Assembly (NCBI GenBank): GCA_002077045.2
Contig: KZ111144.1
Coordinates: forward strand, 1,587,113 to 1,651,112
Origin: Rachicladosporium sp. CCFEE 5018
Lineage: Eukaryota; Ascomycota; Dothideomycetes; Cladosporiales; Cladosporiaceae
Direction of reading: 5' to 3'
DNA: 64,000 nt
Shown: positions 10,697 to 21,800 of the stretch, piece by piece
How the letters are laid out: the number at the start of each line of letters is the position of its first letter
Position numbering within the stretch: position 1 is the first letter of the stretch
Position numbers and translations under genes: made by a program
The notes under the pieces: model-generated
Databases searched by the model: none
What the model was told of the DNA's origin: nothing
The model's input: the letters and a program-made list of their open reading frames with translations, nothing else

Positions 10697-10943
10697 AGTG
10701 CAAATCTGCCACTGAGTCATCAGTCCTCCAGCTAGGCGCACACTAGCCCTTGCTTCGGTGATCGTGCCCCTCACAGTCGTGATCGGATTGGCGTTGGCGT
10801 CCATGCAGGGTCCCATCTGGGCTTGCCGCGTGTAATTTTGCTCGTGTAGCGGCGTGGAGAGAGACTGACATTCGTATGCTGTCTCCCCATGGACCTATCG
10901 GGTATCGAGAGTCAAGATGACCTTGGGAGTGCATCGCACTCGT

Positions 10944-11370
10944 TCAGAAGATGTCGCTATCGTCCAAGGGATCGTGCTCACTCGCTTGTGTCTTCGCCCT
11001 GTCCCTATTGCCCGACTTCCCGTGGAACGTATCGTCCAGGCCTTCGCCATTGCCAAGCTGGATGAAAGCATCACTTTCCTCAGATACATCAGCATGCGAA
11101 GCTACACTCCTCGTCTGCATCCCCCGGTACTGTCCGAAAGTGTAGTCCAGCTCGACAGTAATGCCATCTGCATCAGCGGCTACTTCGACTTGCTCGGTAC
11201 ATGACTGCTGGGACGCGGACTTCCGGCCTGTGAGAGCTTCGATTAGGGAGTCATCTTCGTCCGAGTCACCATTAGCGCCGTCAGCCGGGGTGTGATTGGC
11301 ACCTGTGTCGGAGACGTTTGAGCCGGAGAGGACTGGCCGTTTCATCGGCTTCCGGCCATGTGGGTAGATC
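10944..11370 (-). CDS. C-terminal fragment of an acidic protein of unknown function
   Basis: Open frame entering from the gap and ending at TGA 10944-10946, about 142 residues visible. After a basic YPHGRKPMKRP stretch it is rich in Asp, Glu and Ser (DSDEDDSLIEALTGRK) and ends DPLDDSDIF. No domain recognised; it looks like a disordered tail. The 5' part lies in or beyond the gap. The same fragment is at 53214-53640. Confidence 0.5.
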
Positions 11371-11470
11371 NNNNNNNNNNNNNNNNNNNNNNNNNNNNNN
11401 NNNNNNNNNNNNNNNNNNNNNNNNNNNNNNNNNNNNNNNNNNNNNNNNNNNNNNNNNNNNNNNNNNNNNN
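11371..11470. other. Assembly gap of 100 N
   Basis: Exactly 100 N, the usual placeholder for a gap of unknown size. It cuts the acidic-protein gene on the left and the DIP2/Cps1 gene on the right. Reading frames that run through it have no meaning. Confidence 0.99.
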
Positions 11471-13493
11471 AAGACTGTTAGCCAGCACTTGAAGCAGTCA
11501 GCTTTGATACTCAAAGTCAGCCTGCCTCCGACATACAATACTACGAAACCTCCGAAGCAGTCCCACGGCTGTCGCGACCTGGGTCTCACGATCCGACCAG
11601 GCTGGATTCAGCCCGGCTACCCGGTCATTATCTGGACCTACTGGACACCTGATCAGCGCCGCATCGCCGTCCAGCTCGGGCACAATACCATCATGGCTTT
11701 GTGCAAAGTCCAGAAAGAGACCTGCCAGATGACCTCCACGCGACCGGTATTGGGCTGCGTCCGCAGCACTATGGGTCTAGGGTTCCTACACACCTGCATG
11801 ATGGGCATCTTCCTCGCCGCACCCACCTACCTCGTCTCGCCAGTAGACTTCGCCGGCAATCCAAACATCCTCTTCCAGACATTATCACGCTACAAAGTCA
11901 AAGACACCTACGCCACAGCGCAGATGCTCGACCATGCCATCGCACACACGCAAGGCAAGACAAGCAGCATGCAAGAGCTCAAGAACCTCATGATCGCCAC
12001 TGACCAGCGGCCCCGAATGGACGTCTACTCCAAAGTCCGCCTCGCCTTTGCTCAAGCAGGTCTAGACCGCACAGCCATAAACACAATCTACTCCCACGCC
12101 TTGAACCCAATGGTCGCGAGCCGAAGCTACATGTGCATCGAGCCCATCGAACTCTACCTCGATCCCTCAGCGCTGCGGAGAGGTTTGATATTGCCAGTGG
12201 ACCCGGACTCAGACCCCTTCGCGCTAAAGCTGCAAGACTCAGGCATGGTGCCCGTAAGCACGCAGATCAGCATCGTAAACCCCGAAACCAACACCCTCTG
12301 CCTCGTCGGCGAGTATGGTGAGATCTGGGTGCAGTCCGAAGCCAACGCGCACGCGTTCTACGGCAGCAAAGACGCCTTTGACGCCGAGCGCTTCAATGGC
12401 CGGACCGTAGACGGCGACCCGGGCGTGAGGTATGTGAGGACTGGCGATCTGGGATTTCTGCATAATGTCAGTAGGCCTATTGGGCCTGCGGGTAATATGG
12501 TGGAGATGCAGGTTCTGTTTGTGCTGGGTGGGATTGGGGAGACGTTTGAGGTGAACGGGCTGCAGCATTTTCCTGTGGATGTGGAGGGGAGTGTGGAGAG
12601 GTGTCATCGGGCGATTGTGCGAGGGGGATGGTACGTTGATTCCCTGCCAATGATGCACTCGTACCAGAAGCTGACAATCTCGCAGCGCTATCTTCCAAGC
12701 CGGCACCCTCCTCGTGCTCATCGCAGAAGTCCGCACACGCGCTTTCCTCGCCTCTCTCGTCCCCGTCATAGTCAACAGCGTACTGAACGAACACCAACTA
12801 GTCCTCGACATCGTCGCCTTCGTAGCGCTCGGCGATTTTCCTCGCTCGCGATTGGGTGAGAAACAGCGAGGCAAGATCCTCGCTTCGTGGGTAAGCCGTA
12901 AAATGCGCACGATAGCGCAATTCAGCATTCGAGACCCTGACGGGACTGCGATTCCTATGCCCGAGGACGTAAGGCGTGGCAGCGCAGCAGGGACGATGGG
13001 CGCGATAGGCGGGTCAAGTCTGCGGCACGCTGAGAGCTTGGCTGAAGAGCCTGGGCTGGAAGATCAGGGCTTACGACTCGATACGCATGATCCTTACGCG
13101 CCTTCGACTTACGACCGCACCGACGAGCTCCGCACACCTACGAATGAAACTCCACGGCCTCTGCAACTCAATACAACGCTCGAGTACTCGCCCATCGACA
13201 ACCCTAGTACGCTCAACTCCGACTCCCCTGTGCTTGGCCGGTTTCCACATCACACAGTAGGAGGTGGAAGCGTAGAGGAGAGCCCGGTAGATGATCTGAG
13301 TGCTTTCGACTTCCACCCTGGGTTCCAGGCGGCTGGCGGCGGGGGTTATGAGTCGCCCGTGGACGTGCAGGGTGGGTTTGGAGGCGGTGGTGGGGGAGGA
13401 TTGAGAGTGGCGAATCGAGCCAGTAGTGACGATGACGATGACGATTGGGGAGCAGACGCGTTGAGAGGGATGAAGTTAGGTGAGGGACGATAG
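11471..13493 (+). CDS. DIP2/Cps1-like AMP-dependent ligase, C-terminal part
   Basis: Exons 11471-12630 (entering from the gap in frame) and 12686-13493; intron 55 bp (GTACGT...CGCAG). 655 residues remain. Visible are the C-terminal half of an adenylate-forming domain with GEIWVQS and the A7-like YVRTGDLGF, then the C-terminal lobe with LIAEVRTRAFL, VNSVLNEHQLVLDIVAF and SRLGEKQRGKIL, and finally a Gly- and Asp-rich low-complexity tail including a run of Asp codons near 13428-13445. This matches the second adenylation domain of fungal Cps1/DIP2 proteins, very long proteins with a DMAP1-binding N-terminus and two AMP-binding domains, linked to fatty-acid or lipid activation. The N-terminal part is missing. 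Confidence 0.85.
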
Positions 13494-13669
13494 CGAGCGG
13501 GCTGTATGTGACGGAGGCGAATTATATAGTGTCTATGTCACGTACGAGAAGCACGCGTACGCGCAGAGCTCGAAATGCATCGTGTTGTCCATGCCTCCCG
13601 ATTTCCATCTCCCTATCACATCAGGGCTCTCGTCGGAAGAGGTGCGCTAGCCTTCGCCCTTCTCCCATT

Positions 13670-14973
13670 TCAAAATCGGTCCCACCCAGCATCAAATGCC
13701 TTCCACGTGTCCTCTCCAACGCGCCACCCAGTCTCACTTCCAACATCACTGGCGTACTGGAAGTGGATCCCACCGAAGATCCTGCTGTTGCCGTTGTCTT
13801 TGACAGCTTGCCTTAGGCTCGTGATCCGCCTCGTGATCACCTTCCCAATAGCGGTCACATTACTACTGTGTTGCACATCACCTTCATCCCCTCCAATCCA
13901 CAAAGTCAGCACCGCTCCTGCTGCGCCTCCAAACGTGGCGTGCGTGCTCAAGTAGTCCTGATGATTCGGCGTTGGATTCAAGAGGGGAGCCCAGGTGTAG
14001 TCGGTGAGAGTGGTGTTTGAGTAAAGGTAGGGGGACACGTTGTAGCGGAGCGCTGTGATGGGCCGCCAGGAGTTGTAGGTGTACTTTGTGTCCCAGGACG
14101 CTATGGCAGCGTTTGCGAGGGCGTAGTTCAGGATTGCGTAGAAGCGGGCGGAGGCTGTGACGTTTGTGGCGAGAGAGCTGCCGATGATGCCGTTGGCGAG
14201 ACGATTCCAGCCGCTGTGGGGAAGGTCAGGAAGTGAGTGAGACAGCTAATGGGGAACAGGTCTTACATTGGGCTGCTCTCTGTCCAGTACCAAGCAGTAT
14301 CCGTGTCGTACACAGTTCGATAACTCGAGTCATTGCGGCCTTGCTGGTAGACTTGATTCAAGTACCCCTCAAACTCTGGCGAGCTTGGCGCTGGTGGTGG
14401 CGGAGCGCGGTAGCGTTTTACGTTCCCCAGCCCGCCAAAGAGACGAAGATACTGCGCTTGCGGGGTGTCAGGGATGGTCGGTCCACCAGGACGTGCTTGG
14501 TAGCGTCCCGGCGAGTTCGGCTGCCGCGCATATGGGACATATCGGTTGATGCTATCGTCACTCCGTGCAGCGGTGACCTTTATTGCTGCAGCTTCGCCGA
14601 TAGCCCGAGCACGAGCATTCTCCGATGAGTTCGCCGGGATGCCGATGGGCGTGAAGACCGCAGCAAAGGCAGCGTCGATCGTAGGGTACAGTCTTGTGCC
14701 GTGGAACGTCCACACCAGACTATCGTGGGCAGCGTACGAGACCGCGAGCTGCTGAAAAGCTAGCGAGCCGTGAGAACTGTCTAGCGCAGCTTTGTAGACG
14801 GTTCCTTGAACAACCGCATTAAACCAACCCGATGGGGGCGACGCGAGGCCGTTGACTACGGTCCCATTAGCAAAAAGCGAGGCTTGGTCAACCCAGTATT
14901 GCACGATGTCGTAAGGGTATGTAGCCTGCCCCAGCACTGCGCCAGAGACAACAAGAAAACCTGCGAGCTTCAT
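13670..14973 (-). CDS. Vanadium-haloperoxidase-like / PAP2-superfamily secreted protein
   Basis: Exons 14267-14973 and 13670-14213, intron 53 bp (GTAAGA...CCACAG), 416 residues. An N-terminal signal peptide is likely (hydrophobic 3-16, then GQATYP), and NSS/NGT/NDS/NVT N-glycosylation sites are present. The acid-phosphatase/haloperoxidase triad is visible: KYTYNSWRP (Lys279, Arg286-Pro287), LSTHATFGG (His327) and SRIFGGIHFQYASD (Arg380, His386). These residues bind vanadate or phosphate in the PAP2 fold. It is a probable secreted or vacuolar haloperoxidase-like enzyme; phosphatase activity is the alternative. Upstream region on the right is 745 bp. Confidence 0.85.
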
Positions 14974-15718
14974 ATCTGTGGACTGAACCTCTGCTTACCT
15001 CGTGCTGGAGCTCCGGCGGCCCGCCATGCTAACCATCTTATACCAAGCCAAACACTATTGCGTGACTGCCAACGCGATGCTCGCACGCTATGACACCATG
15101 ATCGCCAGGCACGGCTACTGTGCAACTATGGAGCTCTTTGCATGGCATCGATCGGCATCGTGGGAGATACTGCATGCGGCCGTGCGCGCGACAGAAGGAG
15201 CGGGCCACTCGAGAAGTCGACGCGATCAATCCGCTAGTATATACTACACTGCATCTACGAGTTGCAGTCAGCGCTACCTCTGAGAGCTCCCACAGAACAG
15301 AACGCTCCCACTGACAATGTACGCTTTAATGTACCATTGCAACGCTGCATATGTTACCAGTTTCATCCGCAGTGAATCGCTGAGCGGTTCGCTTGTTTTA
15401 TTACCAGTGTGGCGTCCTGAGTTGAGTGATGCACGAGGTCAGAGATGCAGTCGTGCGTAGCCAAGCGACATAATCGATTGCGTGCCCGCTGCCAAGCATG
15501 ACGAATGGCAGCAGCGATGCATCTTCGCCATCTGTATGTCTGTTTGAGGTTGGCTGTGAGACGAAGCTGAGAAATCGACAAGAGGGAAAGATGCAGCGCG
15601 AAGCGCTCGTCGCGGAAAAGACGAAGCAATCGGGAAAACAGCAGAATTCAATCCGACCTGCGATGCAGCACGTGACCGTGGCGCCCGTCAGACCAACATT
15701 GCCCATACCCTCTAAGAC
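14974..15718. other. Intergenic region between haloperoxidase-like and NmrA-like genes
   Basis: 745 bp with a TATATA-type stretch near 15238-15243 and several overlapping short frames on both strands (15360-15710), none with a recognisable domain. No tRNA or repeat seen. Confidence 0.4.
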
Positions 15719-16973
15719 TCACGTGTACTTCTCCACAGCAGCCTTGACAACACCCCCGAACGTCACATCCCCCGCCTCAAGCCCAATAACCCCATTGCCA
15801 ACCTTCCACCTCCCCTCTCCCTCAACAAAATTCGACCCATATCCCGGCAGCAGAAACCCAGCTGCAACGAGCTGAAGAGCGGCCATGATATCCTGCTCAG
15901 CGTCCCACTTCGCCCTAGCTTGCGCGATCAGCTGCTCATGATCTACATGCGTGATGGTGTACTTCACGCCTTGCAGTTTCTCCAATTCGGCAACGATCCC
16001 TGCTTGGGAGGCCTCGAAGTTCCGGATTGGTACGACTTTGTTCGCTGTCTCGGCGGGGTGCTTCAGGATATGGCGGATGCCGTCGGCGGCCGTGGGAAGT
16101 GTTGTGAAGGTCAGCTTGTGGCTGCCTTGGGCCCAGTATTTGACGGTGTGATGCGCGATGTCTATGCCGATGAATGCGAGGGATGGATCAAGCGCCCTGA
16201 ATCACGTCAGCTTGGGAGCGGCGCTCGGGGGTACCTCTACTCTAGCGAAAGACTGAAAGCTTCTTGTGCTTCTTTGGAATGTGCCACTACAGTGAAGTTC
16301 CGTTCGAAATGTCAAGGAGAAGCACTCTCCGTGACCGACCGACGCCGTCTCTCACCGATGTCATCTGAGCATCTCCGGGGGCTCGCGGCGCGACGGATAG
16401 TAGCACTAGAAACCTCCAGGGTTCTGCGAGAGTGGGGGAAGGATATTCTCACCAGTCCAGCCACATGCCCGTGGGCACCGCAGTCCAGCTGAGTCCGCTA
16501 CTCTCCTTCGAGCGCAGATAGTCAACCATCCCGCCCTTCATGTCGAAAATGGGACAAAGCTTGCGAGCCGCAGGATTGGTGTTATCAAGTCCTGATTCGC
16601 TCGGAAAGAAGCGCTTCACACCCGCCTCGATCGCTGCGTCGATCATGATCCTCTCCTTGGGCTTACCCGCCGCGCCAATGGCCGAGATCACGACGTCCTG
16701 GCCACGGAAGGCGGAGACGTAGTCTGCGTGAGAGGCATCCCCGGAAGGTATTGAGATTACGGACGTATTTGGCGGGTAACTTGCGTCGCTCCTTCGTGAC
16801 AGGACGGAAACGGTGAAGCAGGGGTCAGCGGCAAGGGTACGAGCGATGTGGTTGCCGATATTGGTGCCGCCAGCCTACAGGTAACGTCAGCGACTCGAGT
16901 GGTGTGGCAGGGGGTGACTACTGTGGACACTGACTCCTACGATAAGCACCTTGCGAAGTTCGTTACTCGGCAT
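15719..16973 (-). CDS. NmrA-like / isoflavone-reductase-like NAD(P)-binding protein
   Basis: Three exons: 16935-16973 (ATG at 16973), 16453-16874 and 15719-16196, giving 312 residues. Intron 1 is 60 bp (GTCAGT...TGTAG); intron 2 is 256 bp (GTGAGA...TTCAG), long for this region. Starts with the Rossmann motif VGAGGTNIG (residues 12-20) interrupted by intron 1, then QDVVISAIGAAG, VKRFFPSESG and the GxW-type segment TGMWLDW, typical of atypical short-chain dehydrogenases of the NmrA/isoflavone reductase group. C-terminal residues (ITHVDHEQLI...) are consistent. Either a reductase of phenolic-type compounds or a redox sensor. Cytosolic. Confidence 0.85.
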
Positions 16974-17689
16974 GTCGCTCGAGTGTTCAAAGAAGTGTCG
17001 ATCGAGCGATGGAGGGCGAAATGATTTTCCGTGTATCAAACGGGTGGAAAAGGAAATCTGAGAGTAAACCTACCTCAACAACGCGGACGCCCTCATATAA
17101 GGGCAAAATTGCTTCTTGAGCGTCTTGTACACAAGGCGGTAGTCGCTCACAAATCAGTGATGCCCCGTAGAATGCTTGATCCCATCCGAGCCGGATGTGG
17201 GGTGGGGGATAGGTGCGAGCATCTGTTAGTCACTCAAGTATATCTTAGTCACCGCAGCATTGCCGTAAGCGTGCTGTCCGCCGAAGCGCCGCATTCGACC
17301 CGCAGCATGCTTCCCTTCATGGATGACGACGAAGGTCCTGAAGTATATCTATGTTTGCTAAGTTTGCGGCCAAAGGCCAAGACGATCAGTGATCCTAACG
17401 AATTTGCCAAGCCCAGGCTTACACTTAGCGAGTCCGTTTCAGCAAGCAGACCAGGATCAGCATCGAAACAAACTGCATCTGACAATGAACTGTAATCATC
17501 GATGCTGCTCCCGGAGAGGTTATTGGATTCCTCCCGCGAAGTACGATCACCAAACGCCGTCATTGAGTGCTGTGTTGGCTATGAGTCGGGCAAACCTCGA
17601 CGTCTCTTCGTAAGCACAGGATCGGTCCGACGGAGTAGCCAGACCATAAGACGACCATCATTTGATTCGCAGTCTTCCTTTGCGGCGTT
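16974..17689. other. Intergenic region upstream of NmrA-like gene
   Basis: 716 bp between the NmrA-like start and the end of the NRDE2-N-like gene. It holds an open frame on each strand (about 17031-17495 plus, 17249-17563 minus) with no recognisable domain. It contains no trace of the helical body expected for full-length NRDE2. Confidence 0.4.
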
Positions 17690-18522
17690 TCAGCCCTTGG
17701 GTGTGACGATCGGAAGCCCCGGCTTCGTAGGCTCTATCTTTTGTTAGCTACAGCTCACTCAGATATCGCGGTTGACTCACCTTGCCCCATACCCTCGAAC
17801 GCTTGCTCAACCTCATCATCATTCCGCAAGTCGGCCCCCTCATCATCGTCCGCTCCAGAGTCCTGTTGCGTGGGCTTTACAGGCGGGACGGCGTCCTTGA
17901 CGATTTCATGGTCCGAAATGGGCAGACTGCGTGTTACAGGCCTCGGCACTCGCTTCAGCACATACTCCTCCTTCGTGCTCGCTGCCCAGTCCATCTTGAA
18001 GGAGGGATCCAGCCCCAGCACTTCGCCACCGCCTCCGAGGTGATACCTGGGTACCTTCCACTTCGAAATGCCGCCATACTTGACGTTGTCGGGATCACCT
18101 TTAGTATCGATGACGAAGAAGTCGACTAGATCCTGGGTTGGTGGACTTGGGTTGCGGTTGCGCTGCTTGGGCGGCACGTACCGGTCGACGGCAGCGCCGT
18201 GGTGATTGCGACGTGGAGAAGCCTCTCTCCTCGGTGATACTTTCACCGGACTACGCGAGCGAGAGCGAGTTACACGATAGCCAAAAACGCTGGGATTGGG
18301 GCGATCTTGTCGAACGCGCTCGTCTCTGTAATGGGTAGATCGACTCGTAGGCTTGCAGGAAGCTTGTTTGACACGAGATTTGTGCCGCCTCGAACTCTCG
18401 CTATGATCTCGGTCGTTACGTGGTTGCGATCTGTCTGGCTCTAGCTCGTTGTGTGCTCGTTTCTTGGAGGTAAAGGTAGAGAACTTTGGTGTCTGGCGAC
18501 GGTCATCATCGCGGTCTGGCAT
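17690..18522 (-). CDS. Short protein resembling the N-terminal region of NRDE2
   Basis: Exon 1 is 17781-18522 (ATG at 18522); a 47-bp intron 17734-17780 (GTGAGT, branch GCTAAC, GATAG) leads to exon 2, 17690-17733, giving 261 residues ending PGLPIVTPKG. The first 130 residues are basic and Arg/Ser-rich (TRSRSRSP). Residues about 130-175 carry FFVIDTKGDPDNVKYGG and VPRYHLGGGGEVLGL, which I associate with the N-terminal region of fungal NRDE2 (nuclear RNA surveillance and RNAi cofactor, exosome/MTR4 partner). Full NRDE2 is about 1,000 residues with HAT-like repeats; these are absent and the downstream space is occupied by another gene. It is either a truncated NRDE2 or a separate short nuclear protein. 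The tail Asp/Glu run is low complexity. Confidence 0.6.
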
Positions 18523-18835
18523 GGTGTTGATGCGCCTGTACTTGGTGGCGCACGGATAAGGGATATGTGTGACAGTGCTCGAACATCATGATGGAGCGCG
18601 CTTCTCTGTCGAAATGTTCAAAGAGCTAAGTGAAGCGAATGTACATGTCTTCAATCTTGTTGGTGGCGCGCCTGGAGTTGCCTGAGGCTCACAGATGTCG
18701 GCGGAATTACTCCCGCACTTTCATTGATCTCGATAACTTTTTTGGACGAAGATGTGAGATCGTCCTGCGGCGGCAGCTATGGCCTTTATGACATATTCCT
18801 CGCAAGTCGCATAGGCGACTCTGCACCTAGCTAGC
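18523..18835. other. Divergent upstream region of NRDE2-N-like gene and UTP10
   Basis: 313 bp between divergent start codons, presumably both promoters. No specific site called. Confidence 0.4.
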
Positions 18836-21800
18836 ATGGCGACTACATTACAGCGCCAGCTCGCAGCGATCAGCGCGAAGTCGACAAACCAACTCAATCT
18901 CAAGGCTCAGAAGCAGCGCCATTCCAGATCGCTCATATTCGAACCGCATGAGGCTGCCAAACAAAGCTTCGATACTCTCTACCAGATCTGCGCCGATGGC
19001 TTCGACGACCTCTGCCAGCTCGACGCTCGTTTCCGTCCCTTCGCCAAGACTCTGTTCGCCCCGAGCAGCGTGGAGGAGGAGAGGGAGCACCTGACGCAGG
19101 CGGACAACGATCAGCTCAACATTGTGGTCGAACAATTCCTTGCCCTTGTGTGTGCGAGACTCCTCTTGCGGCCAGCGCAGAAGAGTGTGGAGTGGCTAGT
19201 CCGTAGATGGAGAGCACATGAGTACAATGCTTCGGCCCTGCTGTATGCGTTCCTACCATACCATACCCACGACCTTTTCCCGACTGTGCTGTCGATCGTC
19301 ACGGACCAGCTCTCACCAGAGTGGAGCTTTCTGCGACCGTACAAAGCCGCCTTGCAATGTCCTCCACGGCACGCTATAGTAGCTGCGGCCATCAGCACCC
19401 CAGCGTTCACGACAGGGTTCAGCAAGTTCATACTTGACGCAGCTAAAAGAGGTCATTACTCGAGTGCAGTCATTGGATTTTGGGCCAGTCTTATGGCACA
19501 GGCGACCAATGGTATGTTGGACAGCTCGCAGTCCGGACGATCAGCTGTGCGCAAGCAGAGGATCGAAGACGTGCTCACCAGGATATTGCCGATTTTACAA
19601 GGAGCACTCTCGGTAGCTGGTGTAGACGAGCTGTACCTCGCTTCGTGCACGATCATAAGTCTCATCGCAACCAAAGCACACCTGGACGACAAAGTGCTGG
19701 ACGCAATTATGGAGACATTGGCTACGACCTGGACACGTGCGACCTTCGAGGATGGAGTTCCCTGCCTCGCGCTGCTTGCCGAAGACAAAGTTGAGATGAG
19801 CACGCCGAAGGCTTTAGTGTCTGCTTTAGCAAGCAATGACCGCTCAGCCGATGTTCTACGACAAATTTCAGAACAGCATCGTGTGAGCCGACTGACGTTG
19901 CTTGTGGCTCTAGGCTACCTCAGATCTCCGGGTAAGAAGGCGTCACCTGCTATCGTTGCCGCAATGTGCAGATACGAAAGCCTCACACCAGGCGATCGCA
20001 CAACGCTTCTGCAAGAGCTGCTTGCTCACGAGGCTGGCGGTTCTCAGCCTGGTAGCCCACGCGATGTTCGACGAGGGCTTTTGCTACAACTAGGTGCCGA
20101 TCGAGACTGGCTGGACGACATCAAGAGTGCGTTAAGCAAGGCCGGAGTTGATGCTATAGCATTGGGCTTCGAAGCCGATTCTTCTGAGCAAGTGCTCTCT
20201 ATCCTACCCGCGCCACAGGCCGTCCAGCCTCCATTACCCGTCAAACAGCTTGGATTTGAGGAGATCATCAGCACTTTGCCTGCCACGGCCGTTTCTATCC
20301 TATCGTTTCTAGCACCCGAGCACGCAGCAGATGCGCTGCCTTTGGTCAACGCGTTAGAAGCTGCTATTGGCGACAAAACCCACTTGCAACGCTTCTACGC
20401 ACTGCCATCTCTTCACAAGACTCACTCTACAACTCGCCCGGAATATCTGAGCTTTCTGGCTACCGCATGGTCGACATCCAAGATCTCTGCGGCGCGAGTG
20501 GAGGCGTTACAGGAAGCCACAAGGACGCTTGCAGCTGGGGATGTGGACACAAATTTTGATCACCAGAACCTCCTCCCTGCGGCTCTTGCGGCACTGATTG
20601 ATGTTGCGAAGCCTGTCAGAATGGCCGCGGCTGCTTTGATGCAGCAGCTGTACCAGCAGTACGGCGGGAAGCTTGGCAAGACGCCACAGACCTTGACAGC
20701 TCTATGGTGGAAGACTGCCTTACCGGCAAGCGACGCTTCAATGTTCGCACTCAAGCAGCACGATATGTGGAAGTTCCTCTCTGTTGCCGTGGTTCCGCTA
20801 CTCGAAGAGTGTGTACTCGATCCTGCTTTCATCTCTCGGAGTTTGACGGAGCAGCTGAATGGTTCCACTCTCAAGATCTCACTGCGCACTGATCTATGTA
20901 CCTTCCTCACCGCACATGCGTTCGCGACTGGCAACGTATCGATCCAGACGTTTCTACGACAGATACTGGCTCGTACGGGCAAGGCGGCAGGTCACGCGCG
21001 CACGAAGGTCGCAGTCGTGCATCTCAAGGCGATCGCGAATAGCATAGCCAGCCCGAGTGATGTCGCCCTCTACAACAACCTCTTGCCTATACTCAGTCAC
21101 CGCACTACAGAAGAGACTGATGTGCTACAGCAATTGCTCGTCAGCGGCGCCCAAACCCTAGCAGTTCCGGCGATCATGCACCTTAGGACACTCTTCAACG
21201 CCATCCAGCCACAAGCTCAATTTCTGCTCGCCAATGTATTGCTAGACCTCAGTGTCGACGGAAGTCCTGTCTCGTCCAGCAGAGAAACTTCAAAGCTTGC
21301 GCTCGAGACTCTGCGGGACGTGAGACTAGAAGGCGAAATTCTTGCACGCATGCTTGACAAGCTTCCATCTGCCGCAAGTCTCACCGAGTCCGAACGCCCA
21401 TCAAAGAAGCGCAGAACTAGCAAGACGCTGTCGGAAACCGTGACTCCAGTCGACCCAGTGATACTCGCTGATGCTCTACGGCGAGTGACCACTGTATTGG
21501 AGCTCATCGAGTCAACCACAGCGGTCAAGAACGCCAAGCTCTACCCACAGCTGCTTCAAGGTCTCTTCTACCAGCTCAGTGAGATGCACAGGTGGCGAGC
21601 AGTCGCCGACTCGGATCTCGTCTACATTCAGACATTGCTACTCGGCAATCTACTCGCAGTCATCACTCCTTTCGATGCCAAGTCAGCAGCAGAGATCAAT
21701 CGCTCGACGATCCGAGCGGATCTGATCGTCGAGGCACTTAGGGTCACCAATAGTCCACAGGTGCATAACACGGCGCTGTTGTTGATTAGCAAGCTGGCTA

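Larger units (their letters stand above)
1..11370. repeat. Block copy A (identical to copy in contig C)
   Basis: This whole contig recurs at 42271-53640 with a constant offset of 42270. Reading the two side by side I found only two differences, at 87 (T versus C) and 90 (C versus T). Both copies stop at the same base before a 100-N gap. A second, diverged version is at 53741-64000 (offset about 54028 at the left end). The copies are in direct orientation. The exact A/C identity looks more like one locus assembled twice than two real loci. Confidence 0.95.

Noticed and set aside
11318..11470. Apparent coding frames running through the N gap into the DIP2/Cps1 gene
   Set aside because: The N run is an arbitrary-length placeholder, so residues before it belong to another contig.
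12239..12928. 229-codon minus-strand frame
   Set aside because: Antisense shadow of the DIP2/Cps1 gene with no recognisable domain.
15363..15706. Overlapping short frames on both strands between the haloperoxidase-like and NmrA-like genes
   Set aside because: No domain, no consistent start or splice sites, composition not protein-like.
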